Numbered from the stretch's first letter, positions 51,446 through 60,892 are shown. The stretch: 64,000 nt of DNA from Microbacterium enclense (GCA_038182865.1 CP116226.1:1-64000); one strand, 5' to 3'. Numbers and translations: made by a program. Notes: a model not told the origin generated them from the letters alone.

Positions 51446-52363
51446 ATGCCCGAGGTCGACGAATTCTCGTTCCTGCCCGCCCAGGCCACCGAGGCCGGTC
51501 GCCCGACGCCCTCCGTGCGGCGCGTGCAGTTGACCCTCCACGACGGGCGGACGCTGAGCGGACTGCGCTGGGGCGACGCTCCCCCGGCGGTGACGCTGCT
51601 GCACGGTGCCGGGTTGAACGCGCACACCTGGGACACCACGCTCCTGCACCTCGGACTCCCCGCGCTCGCTCTCGACCTCCCCGGCCACGGGGACTCGTCC
51701 TGGCGCGCCGACGGAGCCTATGTCGCGCGCGTCCTCGCACCCGACGTGGTGACCGCCCTCGAGGCATGGACGGAGGGCCCGCAGACGCTCGTGGGCCACT
51801 CGCTCGGTGGTCTCACGGCCGCCGCTGCAACGGCATCCCGAGCCGATCTGGTCGAGCGGGTCGTCATCGTCGACATCACACCGGGGATCGACGCGAGCGC
51901 GGGGCCCGCCCAGCTTCGCGCCTTCTTCGCCGGGCCGACCGACTGGGCATCCCGAGACGATCTCGTCGACCGCGCACTGTCGTTCGGTCTCGGCGGATCG
52001 CGCGAGGCCGCGGCCCGCGGGGTGTTCCACAACTCCCGGGTGCGCCCCGACGGGCGGGTGGAGTGGAAGCACCATTTCGCCCATCTCGCCGCCGCTGCGG
52101 TGAACGCGGGCTCCGATCCGTCGACCCCGGATGCCGTGCGCGCGGTGCTCGCGAGCACAGGGTGGGACGACCTGTCCCAGGTGGATCGCCCCGTGACGCT
52201 GGTGCGCGGTGAGCGCGGCTTCGTCACCTCCGACGATGCAGACGAATTCGTGCGGCGGGTACCCGCGGCCGACCTCCGCGTGATCGCAACCGGGCACAAC
52301 GCGCAGGAGGAAGACCCTGCGGGTCTTGCCGACCTCATCCGCACGGTGGCGTCGAGCAGCTGA
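51446..52363 (+). CDS. Alpha/beta hydrolase
   Basis: The 305-residue protein has the nucleophile elbow GHSLGG, the oxyanion segment LLHGAGLNAHTWD and a probable catalytic His in ATGHNAQEED. The acid residue lies near LVRGERGFVTSDDADEF. The substrate is unknown. A CAGGGT box ending six bases before ATG could be a weak leaderless promoter. It is divergent from the AhpD-like gene. Confidence 0.9.
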   Translation: MPEVDEFSFLPAQATEAGRPTPSVRRVQLTLHDGRTLSGLRWGDAPPAVTLLHGAGLNAHTWDTTLLHLGLPALALDLPGHGDSSWRADGAYVARVLAPDVVTALEAWTEGPQTLVGHSLGGLTAAAATASRADLVERVVIVDITPGIDASAGPAQLRAFFAGPTDWASRDDLVDRALSFGLGGSREAAARGVFHNSRVRPDGRVEWKHHFAHLAAAAVNAGSDPSTPDAVRAVLASTGWDDLSQVDRPVTLVRGERGFVTSDDADEFVRRVPAADLRVIATGHNAQEEDPAGLADLIRTVASSS

Positions 52364-52504
52364 CCCGCACTTCGCGCGGCGTCACAAGCCGTCGCTCACC
52401 GTCATGAAAGGCGCGCGGGGAATACGGGTGAAAGTAGGCTGTTTGCACCCCTGCACGGCATCCACAGCACCCGATGCCTCGGCCTGCGAAAGGACATCCC
52501 CGCA

Positions 52505-54022
52505 ATGCTGCGCCGCACTGCTCTCGCCACGAGCGCGCTCCTGATCGGAGCGCTGCTGTTGACCTCCTGCTCCGGCTCCGACAACGCCCCCGGCCCGAAC
52601 ACCACCGGAGAGGCGAACCCGAACGCCACGCTCACGGTGGGTCTGTCCCTGGAGCCGTCGAACCTCGACATCCGCCACACGAGCGGGGCCGCACTCGAGC
52701 AGGCCCTCATCGACAACGTGTACCAGGGACTCGTGACCCGCGACGGCGACGAGAACAACGCGATCATCCCCGCCCTGGCCACCGACTGGACCATCTCCCC
52801 CGACGGGCTGACGTACACGTTCACGCTCCGCCAGGGCGTGACCTTCCACGACGGCAGCGCCCTCACCGCCGACGACGTCGTCACCTCGCTCCAGACGGCG
52901 AAGGACGACGCGACGGTGCAGAGCAGCGCCGACCTGGCGAACGTGGCATCCATCTCCTCCCCCGACGCGTCGACCGTCGTCCTCACCCTCGCGACGCCGA
53001 ACATCGACTTCCTCTTCACGCTCACCGGCCGGGCCGGCCTCGTCTTCAAGAAGGACGACACGACCGACTTCCTCACGGCCACCAACGGCACGGGCCCGTT
53101 CACGGTCTCGTCGTGGAACACCGGCCAGAGCCTCACGCTCTCGCGCTACGACGGGTACTGGGGCGACAAGGCCGGTGTCGCCGAGGTCGTGCTCGACTAC
53201 ATCCCCGACCGCAGCGCCGCCGTGAACGCGGCCGTCGCCGGAGAGCTGGACGCGGCGCTCGAACTGGATCCCGAACTGCGCAGTCAGGTGGAGGGCACCG
53301 GCGCCTTCACCATCGAGTCGGGCCTGACCACCGACAAGGCCACGCTGGCGTTCAACAACCAGCGCGCCCCCCTCAACGACCAGCGCGTGCGCGAAGCGCT
53401 GCGTCTGGCGATCGACCACGACGCCCTCATCCAGACCGTGATCACGGCGCAGACGCTCAACGGCCCGATCCCGCCGCTGGACCCCGGGTACGAAGACCTC
53501 ACCGGCAGCGTCTCGTACAACCCCGACCGCGCACGCGAACTGCTCGCCGAGGCCGGGGCCGAGAACCTCGACCTGACGCTGACGATCCCGAACGTCTATC
53601 CGAACTCGATTCCCACTTTCCTCGTGTCATCGTTCGCCGACGTGGGCGTCAAGCTGCAGGTCGATCAGGTCGACTTCTCGACGTGGCTGACCGACGTGTA
53701 CACCAACCACGACTACGACCTGAGCTTCGTGCGCCACGTCGAGGCGCGCGACTTCGGCAACTGGGCGAACCCCTCGTACTACTTCGGTTTCGACAACGCC
53801 GAGGTGCAGAACCTGTACGCGCAGGCGCTCGCGACCACCGACGAGCAGCAGTCGTCCGACCTGCTCGCCGAGGCCGCCCGCATCGTGGACGATCAGGATG
53901 CCGCCGACTGGCTGTTCCTGTCGACCCCGCTGACAGCGGTCGGCACCGACGTCGCGAACTTCCCCCAGAACTCCCTCAACGTGCGCCTGCCGCTCGCGGG
54001 TGTGACGGTCTCGTCGGAGTGA
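52505..54022 (+). CDS. Extracellular solute-binding lipoprotein (family 5)
   Basis: The 505-residue lipoprotein has a signal peptide ending in the lipobox LTSC (Cys22), then the family 5 fold (SBP_bac_5) with NLDIRHTSGAALEQALIDNV and VTFHDGSALTADDVVTSLQT. The family binds di-/oligopeptides, nickel or opines outside the membrane. Ligand choice cannot be read. It is first of the five-gene importer operon, which continues by overlapping starts. Confidence 0.94.
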   Translation: MLRRTALATSALLIGALLLTSCSGSDNAPGPNTTGEANPNATLTVGLSLEPSNLDIRHTSGAALEQALIDNVYQGLVTRDGDENNAIIPALATDWTISPDGLTYTFTLRQGVTFHDGSALTADDVVTSLQTAKDDATVQSSADLANVASISSPDASTVVLTLATPNIDFLFTLTGRAGLVFKKDDTTDFLTATNGTGPFTVSSWNTGQSLTLSRYDGYWGDKAGVAEVVLDYIPDRSAAVNAAVAGELDAALELDPELRSQVEGTGAFTIESGLTTDKATLAFNNQRAPLNDQRVREALRLAIDHDALIQTVITAQTLNGPIPPLDPGYEDLTGSVSYNPDRARELLAEAGAENLDLTLTIPNVYPNSIPTFLVSSFADVGVKLQVDQVDFSTWLTDVYTNHDYDLSFVRHVEARDFGNWANPSYYFGFDNAEVQNLYAQALATTDEQQSSDLLAEAARIVDDQDAADWLFLSTPLTAVGTDVANFPQNSLNVRLPLAGVTVSSE

Positions 54023-54969
54023 TCCGCTATGCGCTGACACGGCTGGGCCTGCTCGTCCTGGGCCTGGCCGTGGCCAGCGCGCTGATCTTCCTCGCGCTCC
54101 GGGTCCTCCCCGGCGACGTCGCCCAGCTGGTCGGCGGAACACAGGCCACCCCCGAACAGGTCGAGGCGCTGCGCGAGAGCCTCGGTCTGAACGTCCCGCT
54201 CTGGCAGCAGTACCTCGGGTGGATCGGCGGTCTGTTCCGCGGCGACCTCGGGACCTCGCTGCTCACCGGCACGTCCGTCGCGACCGAACTGGTCGACAAG
54301 GCGCAGGTCACCGTGCCCCTCGCGGCGATGTCGCTGACGGTCGCGCTCGTCGTCGGCATCCCGCTCGGCATCCTCTCCGCGCTCGGGCGCCACCGCGCCG
54401 GCGGAACCGCGCTCAGCGTCGCAGCGCAGGCGCTGGCCGCCGTCCCCGTGGTCTGGGCGGGCATGATGCTCGTCGTCGTCTTCGCGGTGTGGCTGGGGTG
54501 GCTTCCCCCGCAGGGTTTCCCCCGGGCCGGCTGGAACGACCCGGGTGCGGCCGTACGGGCGCTGATCCTGCCCGCGCTGACGATCGGCGTCGTCGAGGGC
54601 GCGATGCTCCTGCGCTTCGTGCGAAGCGCGACCCTGCAGGCGATCGGTCAGGACTACGTCCGCACCGCCGCCGCGAAAGGCCTCACCCGCACGCGCGCGC
54701 TGCTGCGCCACGGACTGCCCAACGTCGGCCTTTCGATCATCACCGTCCTCGGGGTGCAGATCGCCGGCATCATCGTGGGCGCCGTCGTGATCGAGCAGCT
54801 GTTCACCCTTCCCGGCGTGGGGCGCATGCTCGTCGCCGACGTCGCAGCGCGTGACCTGCCGAAGGTCCAGGGAGAGCTCCTCGCGCTGACCGGCTTCGTG
54901 CTCGTCGTCGGCTTCGTCGTCGACCTCGTGCACCGCCTCATCGACCCCCGACAGCGGGAGGCCGCGTGA
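54019..54969 (+). CDS. ABC transporter permease (DppB-like)
   Basis: The 316-residue permease has six membrane helices, a typical N-terminal start MIRYALTRLGLLVLGL and the DppB-type loop GTSLLTGTSVATEL. The cytoplasmic EAA-like segment DYVRTAAAKGLTRTRAL contacts the ATPase. It starts at GTG overlapping the binding-protein stop (GTGA). Confidence 0.95.
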   Translation: MIRYALTRLGLLVLGLAVASALIFLALRVLPGDVAQLVGGTQATPEQVEALRESLGLNVPLWQQYLGWIGGLFRGDLGTSLLTGTSVATELVDKAQVTVPLAAMSLTVALVVGIPLGILSALGRHRAGGTALSVAAQALAAVPVVWAGMMLVVVFAVWLGWLPPQGFPRAGWNDPGAAVRALILPALTIGVVEGAMLLRFVRSATLQAIGQDYVRTAAAKGLTRTRALLRHGLPNVGLSIITVLGVQIAGIIVGAVVIEQLFTLPGVGRMLVADVAARDLPKVQGELLALTGFVLVVGFVVDLVHRLIDPRQREAA

Positions 54970-55835
54970 GCACCCTGAAGCGCCTGTGGAGCCTGAGCAC
55001 CGGCCGATTCGGCATCCTGATCGTCGTTCTCCTCGTCGTCGTGGCACTGGTATCGCTCGTCTGGACGCCTTTCGACCCCGGTGCCGTCGACGCCCGCGCG
55101 CGCTGGGCGGATCCGTCGTGGCCGCACGTGCTGGGCACCGACAACAACGGACGCGACATCGCGAGTCTGCTCATGGCGGGAACGCGCACCACGATCGCGG
55201 TCGCCGTGGGCGCCGGGGTCGTCGCCACCGTGCTGGGTCTCGCCCTCGCGGCGCTCGGCTCGCTCGCGACGCGCTGGGTGCGCGAGAGCGTGGCGGTGCT
55301 CGTCGACATCCTCATCGCCTTCCCCGTCCTGCTCATCGCGATGATGATCTCCGCGGTCTGGGGTGGCTCGCTGGCCGTGGTGATCTGGGCCGTCGGAATC
55401 GGATTCGGCGTCAACATCGCGCGTGTCACGCGCCCCGAGCTGCGCCGCGTCCTCCAGAGCGACTTCGTGCTCGCGGGCCGGGCGAGCGGGCTCACCTCGT
55501 GGCAGAACCTCACCCGGCACCTGCTGCCGAACGTCGCGCCCGTCTTCATCGTGCAGTTGTCGTGGGGCATGGCGGTGGCGGTGCTCGCCGAGGCCGGCCT
55601 GTCGTACCTCGGCTTCGGCGCCCCCGTGACCCAGCCGTCGTGGGGCGTGCTGCTGAGCGACCTGCAGAGATACATCGCGGTGCACCCGCTGACCGTCATC
55701 TGGCCGGGGCTCGCGATCACCTTCACCGTGCTCGGACTCAACCTCCTCGGCGACGCCCTGCGCGAAGCCGCCGATCCCACGCTCGCCGAGCGCGCGCCCT
55801 CCGCCCGCATCCACGTTCCGGGGGTGGTCGCGTGA
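54966..55835 (+). CDS. ABC transporter permease (DppC-like)
   Basis: The 289-residue permease has five to six helices, the N-terminal DppC pattern FDPGAVDARARWADPSWPHV and LGTDNNGRDIASLLMAG, and an EAA loop (LQSDFVLAGRASGLTSWQNL). It starts at GTG overlapping the DppB-like stop. Confidence 0.95.
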   Translation: MSTLKRLWSLSTGRFGILIVVLLVVVALVSLVWTPFDPGAVDARARWADPSWPHVLGTDNNGRDIASLLMAGTRTTIAVAVGAGVVATVLGLALAALGSLATRWVRESVAVLVDILIAFPVLLIAMMISAVWGGSLAVVIWAVGIGFGVNIARVTRPELRRVLQSDFVLAGRASGLTSWQNLTRHLLPNVAPVFIVQLSWGMAVAVLAEAGLSYLGFGAPVTQPSWGVLLSDLQRYIAVHPLTVIWPGLAITFTVLGLNLLGDALREAADPTLAERAPSARIHVPGVVA

Positions 55836-56659
55836 GCCTTCTCGTGCAGGACCTTCGGATCGACATCGGTGGGCGCACCGTGGTCGACGGGGTGTCGTTC
55901 GAGGTGCCCGACGGTGCCCGCGTCGGACTCATCGGCGAATCGGGCTCGGGGAAGTCGCTCACGGCCCTGGCCGTGCTGGGGCTGCTCCCCGACGGCGCAC
56001 GCGCCACGGGGAGCGTGCGCTGGAACGGGCGCGAGATCCTCGGCCTCCCCGACCGCGAGCTCGCGGCGCTGCGCGGCGACGACGTCGGCATGGTCTTCCA
56101 GGAGCCGCGCACGGCCCTCAACCCCCTCCGGACAGTGGGGCGGCAGATCGGCGAGTCCGTCCGGATCCACGAGGGGGTGTCGCGGCGGGAGGCACTCCGC
56201 CGCGCGGTGATCGAGGCCGGGCGCGTCGCCCTGCCCGACCCCGAGCGGATCGTCTCGCGCTACCCGCACCAGCTCTCCGGGGGCCAGCGTCAGCGCGTCG
56301 CGATCGCGATGGCGCTCGCGTGCCGCCCCCGCCTGCTCATCGCCGACGAGCCGACCACCGCGCTCGACGTGACCATCCAGGCCGGGGTGCTGTCGCTCTT
56401 GCGAGAGCTGGTCCAGGATGCCGGCATGTCGCTCGTCTTCATCACGCACGACCTCGCGGTCCTCGCGCAGGTCGCGACGCACGCGGTCGTCCTCGAGCAC
56501 GGCCGCGTGGTCGAGGAGGGCGCGGTGAGCGACCTGTTGAGCGCGCCCGCGTCGCCCATCACGCGCGCCCTGCTGCGGGACGCGACGGCGACGCTGTGGC
56601 ATCCGCAGACCCCCTCTTCGAAGGCCGCGACCTCGGACTCGGGAGAGGAGGCCCCGTGA
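55832..56659 (+). CDS. ABC transporter ATP-binding protein (DppD-like)
   Basis: The 275-residue ATPase has Walker A GESGSGKS, the signature LSGGQRQRVA, Walker B LLIADEPTTALD and the switch histidine in FITHDLAVLA. There is no C-terminal oligopeptide/dipeptide-transporter extension of OppD length, which usually carries the iron-sulfur cysteines. GTG start overlapping the preceding stop. Confidence 0.95.
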   Translation: MSLLVQDLRIDIGGRTVVDGVSFEVPDGARVGLIGESGSGKSLTALAVLGLLPDGARATGSVRWNGREILGLPDRELAALRGDDVGMVFQEPRTALNPLRTVGRQIGESVRIHEGVSRREALRRAVIEAGRVALPDPERIVSRYPHQLSGGQRQRVAIAMALACRPRLLIADEPTTALDVTIQAGVLSLLRELVQDAGMSLVFITHDLAVLAQVATHAVVLEHGRVVEEGAVSDLLSAPASPITRALLRDATATLWHPQTPSSKAATSDSGEEAP

Positions 56660-57447
56660 CGAACACGCTGATCCACGCGCGCGGTCTGACGCGCAGCTAC
56701 CCCGCGCCCCGCCGTGGCCTCGGCCGGCCCGAGCGCACGGTCGGTCTCGACGACGTCGACCTGTCCGTGCTCGCGGGTTCCGCGGTCGGCATCATCGGGG
56801 AGTCGGGATCGGGCAAATCCACCCTCGTGCGGCTCCTCCTCGGGCTCGACGTTCCCTCGTCGGGCACGGTCGAGGTCGATGGTCGCGCGGTGGACGCGCG
56901 CGGCTCGGCTCGGTCGCTGCACTGGCTCCGCCGCACGACCGGGATCGTGTTCCAAGACCCCTACGCCTCGCTCGACCCGCGGATGAGCATCGGACGCATC
57001 GTGGGCGAGCCGCTGTGGGCGCTCGGAATCGAGGGCGATCGCCGCGCCCGGGTGCGGGAGGTTCTGGAGCAGGTGGGTCTCGACGCCGATATGGTCACGC
57101 GCTTCCCGCACGAGTTCTCGGGCGGCCAGCGCCAACGCATCGCGCTCGCGCGGGCCATCGTGCACCGACCGCGCATCCTCGTCGGCGACGAGCCTCTGTC
57201 GGCGCTCGACGTGACGGTGCGGGCGCAGATCCTGCGTCTGGTCGCGCGCCTGCGGGACGAAGAGGATCTGACCCTCGTGCTGGTCTCGCACGACATCGGC
57301 GTGGTGCAGAACGTCTGCGACCAGGTCGTGGTGATGAAGGACGGCAGGATCGTCGAACAGGGACCCACCGAGAAGGTGCTGCTGCAGCCCCAGGCCGCGT
57401 ACACGCGGCAGCTCCTGGCATCCATCCCCACGCTGCCGCGCGGGTAG
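56656..57447 (+). CDS. ABC transporter ATP-binding protein (DppF-like)
   Basis: The 263-residue second ATPase has Walker A GESGSGKST, signature FSGGQRQRIA, Walker B ILVGDEPLSALD (Val-Gly for the usual hydrophobics) and the switch His in VLVSHDIGVVQ. It completes a binding protein-permease-permease-ATPase-ATPase importer in which every junction overlaps by four bases. A hairpin terminator follows. Confidence 0.95.
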   Translation: MTNTLIHARGLTRSYPAPRRGLGRPERTVGLDDVDLSVLAGSAVGIIGESGSGKSTLVRLLLGLDVPSSGTVEVDGRAVDARGSARSLHWLRRTTGIVFQDPYASLDPRMSIGRIVGEPLWALGIEGDRRARVREVLEQVGLDADMVTRFPHEFSGGQRQRIALARAIVHRPRILVGDEPLSALDVTVRAQILRLVARLRDEEDLTLVLVSHDIGVVQNVCDQVVVMKDGRIVEQGPTEKVLLQPQAAYTRQLLASIPTLPRG

Positions 57448-57459
57448 ACGACAGGGCGA

Positions 57460-57484
57460 GGGATTCCCGAGAGGGCGGAATCCC
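57460..57484. terminator. Terminator hairpin after the ABC operon
   Basis: Arms GGGATTCC and GGAATCCC with a nine-base loop lie between the ABC operon and the convergent HxlR gene. No long T-run follows. Confidence 0.6.
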
Positions 57485-57571
57485 CCGGGAACGTCCATCC
57501 GCCGGATGTCGGAGGTCGCACCGAGGAGCCATCGAAGCCTGAGCTCGGCGGGGCGGCCCTCCGATCAGGGG

Positions 57572-58030
57572 CTACGTCACCTTGTGCACGGTCGTGGTCG
57601 TGTCGCTGGCTGGTGCGCCGTCGACGGTCGTGGGAAGGAGGCGAGCGAGGGAGCGGCCGTCGCTGTCGAGCAGCACCGAGTGATCTTCGTGGGGCAGGAA
57701 GGCGTGGCGTTCGCCCCACTGGCGCAGGCCGACGATGACAGGGAACAAGTCGTGGCCGGCATCGGTGAGCAGGTACTCCTGCCGCTTGCCGGACGGCGCG
57801 GCCTGTCGGGTGAGGATGCCGGAGGCGACGAGCTTGCGAAGCCGGTCGGTGAGGATGTTGCGCGCGATGCCGGTGCGCCTCTGGAGCTCGGTGAACGAAC
57901 GCGCCCCGTCCATGGCGTCGCGGATCACAAGCAGCGTCCACTTGTCGCCGACCACGTCCACGGTCCGGGCTACGGGACAGTCCGGGTCGGTCCATCCGGG
58001 TTTCGGTGATCGCGCCGTGCCCTCGATCAT
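57572..58030 (-). CDS. HxlR-family transcriptional regulator
   Basis: The 152-residue winged-helix regulator shows the HxlR pattern: DPDCPVARTVDVVGDKWTLL, then FTELQRRTGIARNILTDRLR as the recognition helix, and LTDAGHDLFPVIVGLRQWG. I chose ATG 58030 with a GGGAGGGG site. It is divergent from the MFS gene, which it probably represses until a small molecule binds. Confidence 0.92.
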   Translation of the reverse strand: MIEGTARSPKPGWTDPDCPVARTVDVVGDKWTLLVIRDAMDGARSFTELQRRTGIARNILTDRLRKLVASGILTRQAAPSGKRQEYLLTDAGHDLFPVIVGLRQWGERHAFLPHEDHSVLLDSDGRSLARLLPTTVDGAPASDTTTTVHKVT

Positions 58031-58072
58031 GCGACCCCTCCCGATTCGGTTGCGATTCGAGACCATTCTGCC

Positions 58073-58101
58073 GTAGCCTCATGCGAGTTGCAATGTGCTA
58101 C
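58073..58101. promoter_or_regulatory. Inverted repeat between HxlR and the MFS gene
   Basis: GTAGC (58073-58077) and GCTAC (58097-58101) form a spaced inverted repeat in the 85-bp divergent intergenic region, a plausible HxlR operator. Confidence 0.4.
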
Positions 58102-58115
58102 CGATTGGAGCGGGC

Positions 58116-59312
58116 ATGAGCGTCGGTCATCGGCTCCTCCTTGCGGTCGCGTGCGGGATCGCGGTGTCGAGCATCTATGTCGCGCAGCCGATGCTCGATT
58201 CGATGAGTCGCGGGCTGGGTATCGACGCGGGGGCGTCGGGTGGGCTCGTCGCGGTGGGGCAGATCGGGTACGTCGCGGGCCTGATCCTCCTCGTCCCGCT
58301 CGGTGATGTCCTCGATCGGCGCCGCGTGATCGCGGTGCAGCTCGCGCTCACCGGCGTGGGCATGTTCATCACCTCTGTCGCCACCGAGGCGTGGGTGGCG
58401 TTCGCCGGGCTCGCTCTGGCAGGGGTGTTCGCGGTGGTCGTGCAGACCGCTGTCGCCTACACCGCTGCGGTGTCGCCTGCGAGCGAGCGAGGCCGCAACA
58501 TCGGCGTCGTGACCTCGGGGGTGGTGATCGGCATCCTGGGCGGTCGCTTCCTGGCCGGAGCGTTGACGCAAGCCTGGGACTGGCAGAGCGTCTACCTCAT
58601 CCTCGGCCTGCTCGCCGCCGCGGTGGCGGTGATCGCCTTCGTGGGCCTCCCCGCCGATGTCCGCGAGAACCACTCGCCCTCGTATGGTCGGGCGCTTCGC
58701 TCGCTCGTCGCTCTGACCGGGGAACGGGTGTTCTGGTCGCGGGGTCTGATCGCGTTCTTCGTGTTCGCGTCGTTCGGCACCCTGTGGAGCGGCATGGCGC
58801 TGCCGCTTCATGCGTCACCGTGGCACCTGAGCGAAACACAGGTCGGCCTGTTCGGGCTGGCCGGGTTGGCCGGTGCACTCGGTGCGGCACGCGCCGGTTC
58901 GTGGGCGGATGCCGGGCACGTCCGCCGAGTGAGCGGGATCGCGCTCGTGCTGCTCGCCGGGTCCTGGGTCCTGATCGGACAGTTGCCGTGGTCGTTGTGG
59001 CTGCTCGTCGCGGGTGTCGTAGTGCTCGACTTCGCCGTGCAAGCCGTGCACGTCGGCAACCAGCATCTGCTCACCTCGACCTTCCCGGAACGGTCGAGTG
59101 CCGTCGTCGGGGGCTACATGGTCTTCTACTCGCTCGGTTCCGCCCTCGGGGCGATAGCGAGCACCGCCCTCTACGTCGCCGCTGGATGGAGCGCGCCCAG
59201 CGTCCTCGGCGCAGTCTTCGCCGCCTGCGCATTCATCGTGTGGGGCGCAGGCCGCCCCAGAAACATCACCGAAGCACGACAAAGAACTCAGAAGAAGGAG
59301 AGCGCCCCATGA
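58116..59312 (+). CDS. MFS transporter (drug/metabolite efflux type)
   Basis: The 398-residue transporter has 12 membrane helices. The motif-A-like loop is PLGDVLDRRRVI between helices 2 and 3, and the C-terminal half contains GLFGLAGLAGALGAARAG. I use the ATG at 58116 with GGAG six bases upstream. It belongs to the DHA1-type efflux set. It overlaps the PLP-decarboxylase gene by four bases (ATGA), suggesting that it exports a compound made or consumed by that enzyme. Confidence 0.92.
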   Translation: MSVGHRLLLAVACGIAVSSIYVAQPMLDSMSRGLGIDAGASGGLVAVGQIGYVAGLILLVPLGDVLDRRRVIAVQLALTGVGMFITSVATEAWVAFAGLALAGVFAVVVQTAVAYTAAVSPASERGRNIGVVTSGVVIGILGGRFLAGALTQAWDWQSVYLILGLLAAAVAVIAFVGLPADVRENHSPSYGRALRSLVALTGERVFWSRGLIAFFVFASFGTLWSGMALPLHASPWHLSETQVGLFGLAGLAGALGAARAGSWADAGHVRRVSGIALVLLAGSWVLIGQLPWSLWLLVAGVVVLDFAVQAVHVGNQHLLTSTFPERSSAVVGGYMVFYSLGSALGAIASTALYVAAGWSAPSVLGAVFAACAFIVWGAGRPRNITEARQRTQKKESAP

Positions 59313-60688
59313 GCAGCCACGAACCCCACCATGGACTCGACGCCGCGACCGAGGCCGCTCTCATCGCAGACGCGGACGGGCGTGCCCAGCGATATCTCAC
59401 CGGGATCGGCACCCGGCGCGTCTTCCCCGACAGTGCCGCCATCGACGCGGTCCGATCCCTCGATGCTCCGTTCGATGAAACAGGGTGGGCTCCGAGCGAG
59501 ACGCTTCGTGCGCTCGACGAGGTAGGCGGAGCTGCGACCGTCGCGTCGAACGATCCCCGCTACTTCGGATTCGTCATCGGTGCGACGCTTCCCATCGCCG
59601 CAGCCGCCGACCGGCTGGTCCTCGCCTGGGACCAAGCCGCGTCCTCGTTCGACAACTCTCCCGCCGCGCATCTCCTCGAACGCCACGCCGCCAGGCTCGT
59701 CCTCGATGCGCTCGACCTGCCCCGCGACGCGGGCGTAGGCTTCTCCACCAGCGCCACCGCGGGAACCCTCACCGCTCTGGTCACCGCCAGGCGGGTGCTG
59801 CTGAGCCGGCACGGGTGGGACGTCGACCGCCGCGGGCTCTCTGGTGCCCCCGACGTGCGGGTCGTCGTCTCCGAGCTCGCGCACATCACCGTCCTCAAAG
59901 CACTCCGGCTGCTGGGATTCGGGCTCGACAACCTCCACCGCGCTCCCGTTGACGAACACGGCCGCATCATTGCCGACATGCTGCCGGAACTGGACGATCG
60001 CACCATCCTGATCCTGCAAGCGGGAGAGGTGAACACCGGAGAATCCGACCCGTTCATCACCCTCGTCCCTGCCGCGCAGAGGGCCGGCGCCTGGGTACAC
60101 GTCGACGGCGCCTTCGGGCTCTGGGCGCGCGCCTCGCGCACACATCAGCACCTCGTCGCGGGCGTCGACCAGGCAGACAGTTGGACGACCGACGCGCACA
60201 AGTGGTTGAACACGCCCTACGACGCCGCGATCCACATCGTCCGCGACAGCACGCATCTCGCTGATGCCCTCAACGCCGATGCCGCGTACTCCACCGCCAC
60301 GGCGGACGCGCAGAAGAACCTCACTCTCGAGTTCTCCCGCAGGCCTCGCGGCATCCCCACCTGGGCGGCGCTACGCACCCTCGGCCGTACCGGGCTGGCG
60401 GGTCTGATCGACAGCCGAATCGCCCTCGCCCAACACGCCGCCAACGGTCTCCGCGAAGCCGGGTACAGCGTCCTCAACCGCGTCGTGCTCAACCAAGTCC
60501 TCGCCCGCGGCGACGACGCTGAGCAGACGGCCAGAGCGCGCGAACACGTCCAGAACTCGGGTGAAGCATGGTTCGGCGGCACGACCTGGCAGGGCCAGCC
60601 CGCATTCCGTATCTCCCTCTCATCCTGGCGCACCGAACAGGAACACGTCGATGCGCTCCTTGCCACCCTCGCTGGCGCAAAGCAGTGA
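59309..60688 (+). CDS. Group II PLP-dependent decarboxylase
   Basis: The 459-residue enzyme has VHVDGAFGLWARAS and the PLP lysine in TTDAHKWLNTPYD, signatures of group II (aromatic amino acid/glutamate) decarboxylases or related aspartate-type enzymes. SNDPRYFGFVIGATLPI near the N-terminus is the substrate region. Which amino acid is used cannot be decided. Coexpression with an MFS exporter resembles amine-export pairs. AAGGAG site precedes the ATG. Confidence 0.9.
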   Translation: MSSHEPHHGLDAATEAALIADADGRAQRYLTGIGTRRVFPDSAAIDAVRSLDAPFDETGWAPSETLRALDEVGGAATVASNDPRYFGFVIGATLPIAAAADRLVLAWDQAASSFDNSPAAHLLERHAARLVLDALDLPRDAGVGFSTSATAGTLTALVTARRVLLSRHGWDVDRRGLSGAPDVRVVVSELAHITVLKALRLLGFGLDNLHRAPVDEHGRIIADMLPELDDRTILILQAGEVNTGESDPFITLVPAAQRAGAWVHVDGAFGLWARASRTHQHLVAGVDQADSWTTDAHKWLNTPYDAAIHIVRDSTHLADALNADAAYSTATADAQKNLTLEFSRRPRGIPTWAALRTLGRTGLAGLIDSRIALAQHAANGLREAGYSVLNRVVLNQVLARGDDAEQTARAREHVQNSGEAWFGGTTWQGQPAFRISLSSWRTEQEHVDALLATLAGAKQ

Positions 60689-60828
60689 ACAGCCACCGAG
60701 ACGATGCCGGTGCGGGAACTCCGGGAACCGTCACCGTGGCGGCCCCTGCTCCCGCCCCGCCCTCCTCGTCTCACGAGAGGCAGGTGCGGCTCGCCGCGCT
60801 TCGCGCGATAACCGCACCGGAGGCGTGA
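60685..60828 (+). CDS. Candidate 47-aa ORF coupled to the decarboxylase
   Basis: The GTG overlaps the decarboxylase stop (GTGA) and opens a 47-codon ORF with a Pro/Ala/Ser-rich first part (TVAAPAPAPPSSSHE) and a short helix (RQVRLAALRAI). No family is recognised. The overlap is the only support, so it may be a chance reading. The rest of the 210-bp gap up to 60898 holds only the promoter below. Confidence 0.3.
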   Translation: MNSHRDDAGAGTPGTVTVAAPAPAPPSSSHERQVRLAALRAITAPEA

Positions 60829-60886
60829 GCCGCCGCGACACTCTCACGCTGTGGACAAGGGATGCCGCGATGTCGGAGGTCGGCGC

Positions 60887-60892
60887 TAACCT
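60887..60892 (+). promoter_or_regulatory. Candidate -10 element, leaderless M4 peptidase start
   Basis: TAACCT ends six bases before the ATG at 60899, the same spacing as in three other leaderless candidates. No Shine-Dalgarno is seen. Confidence 0.45.
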
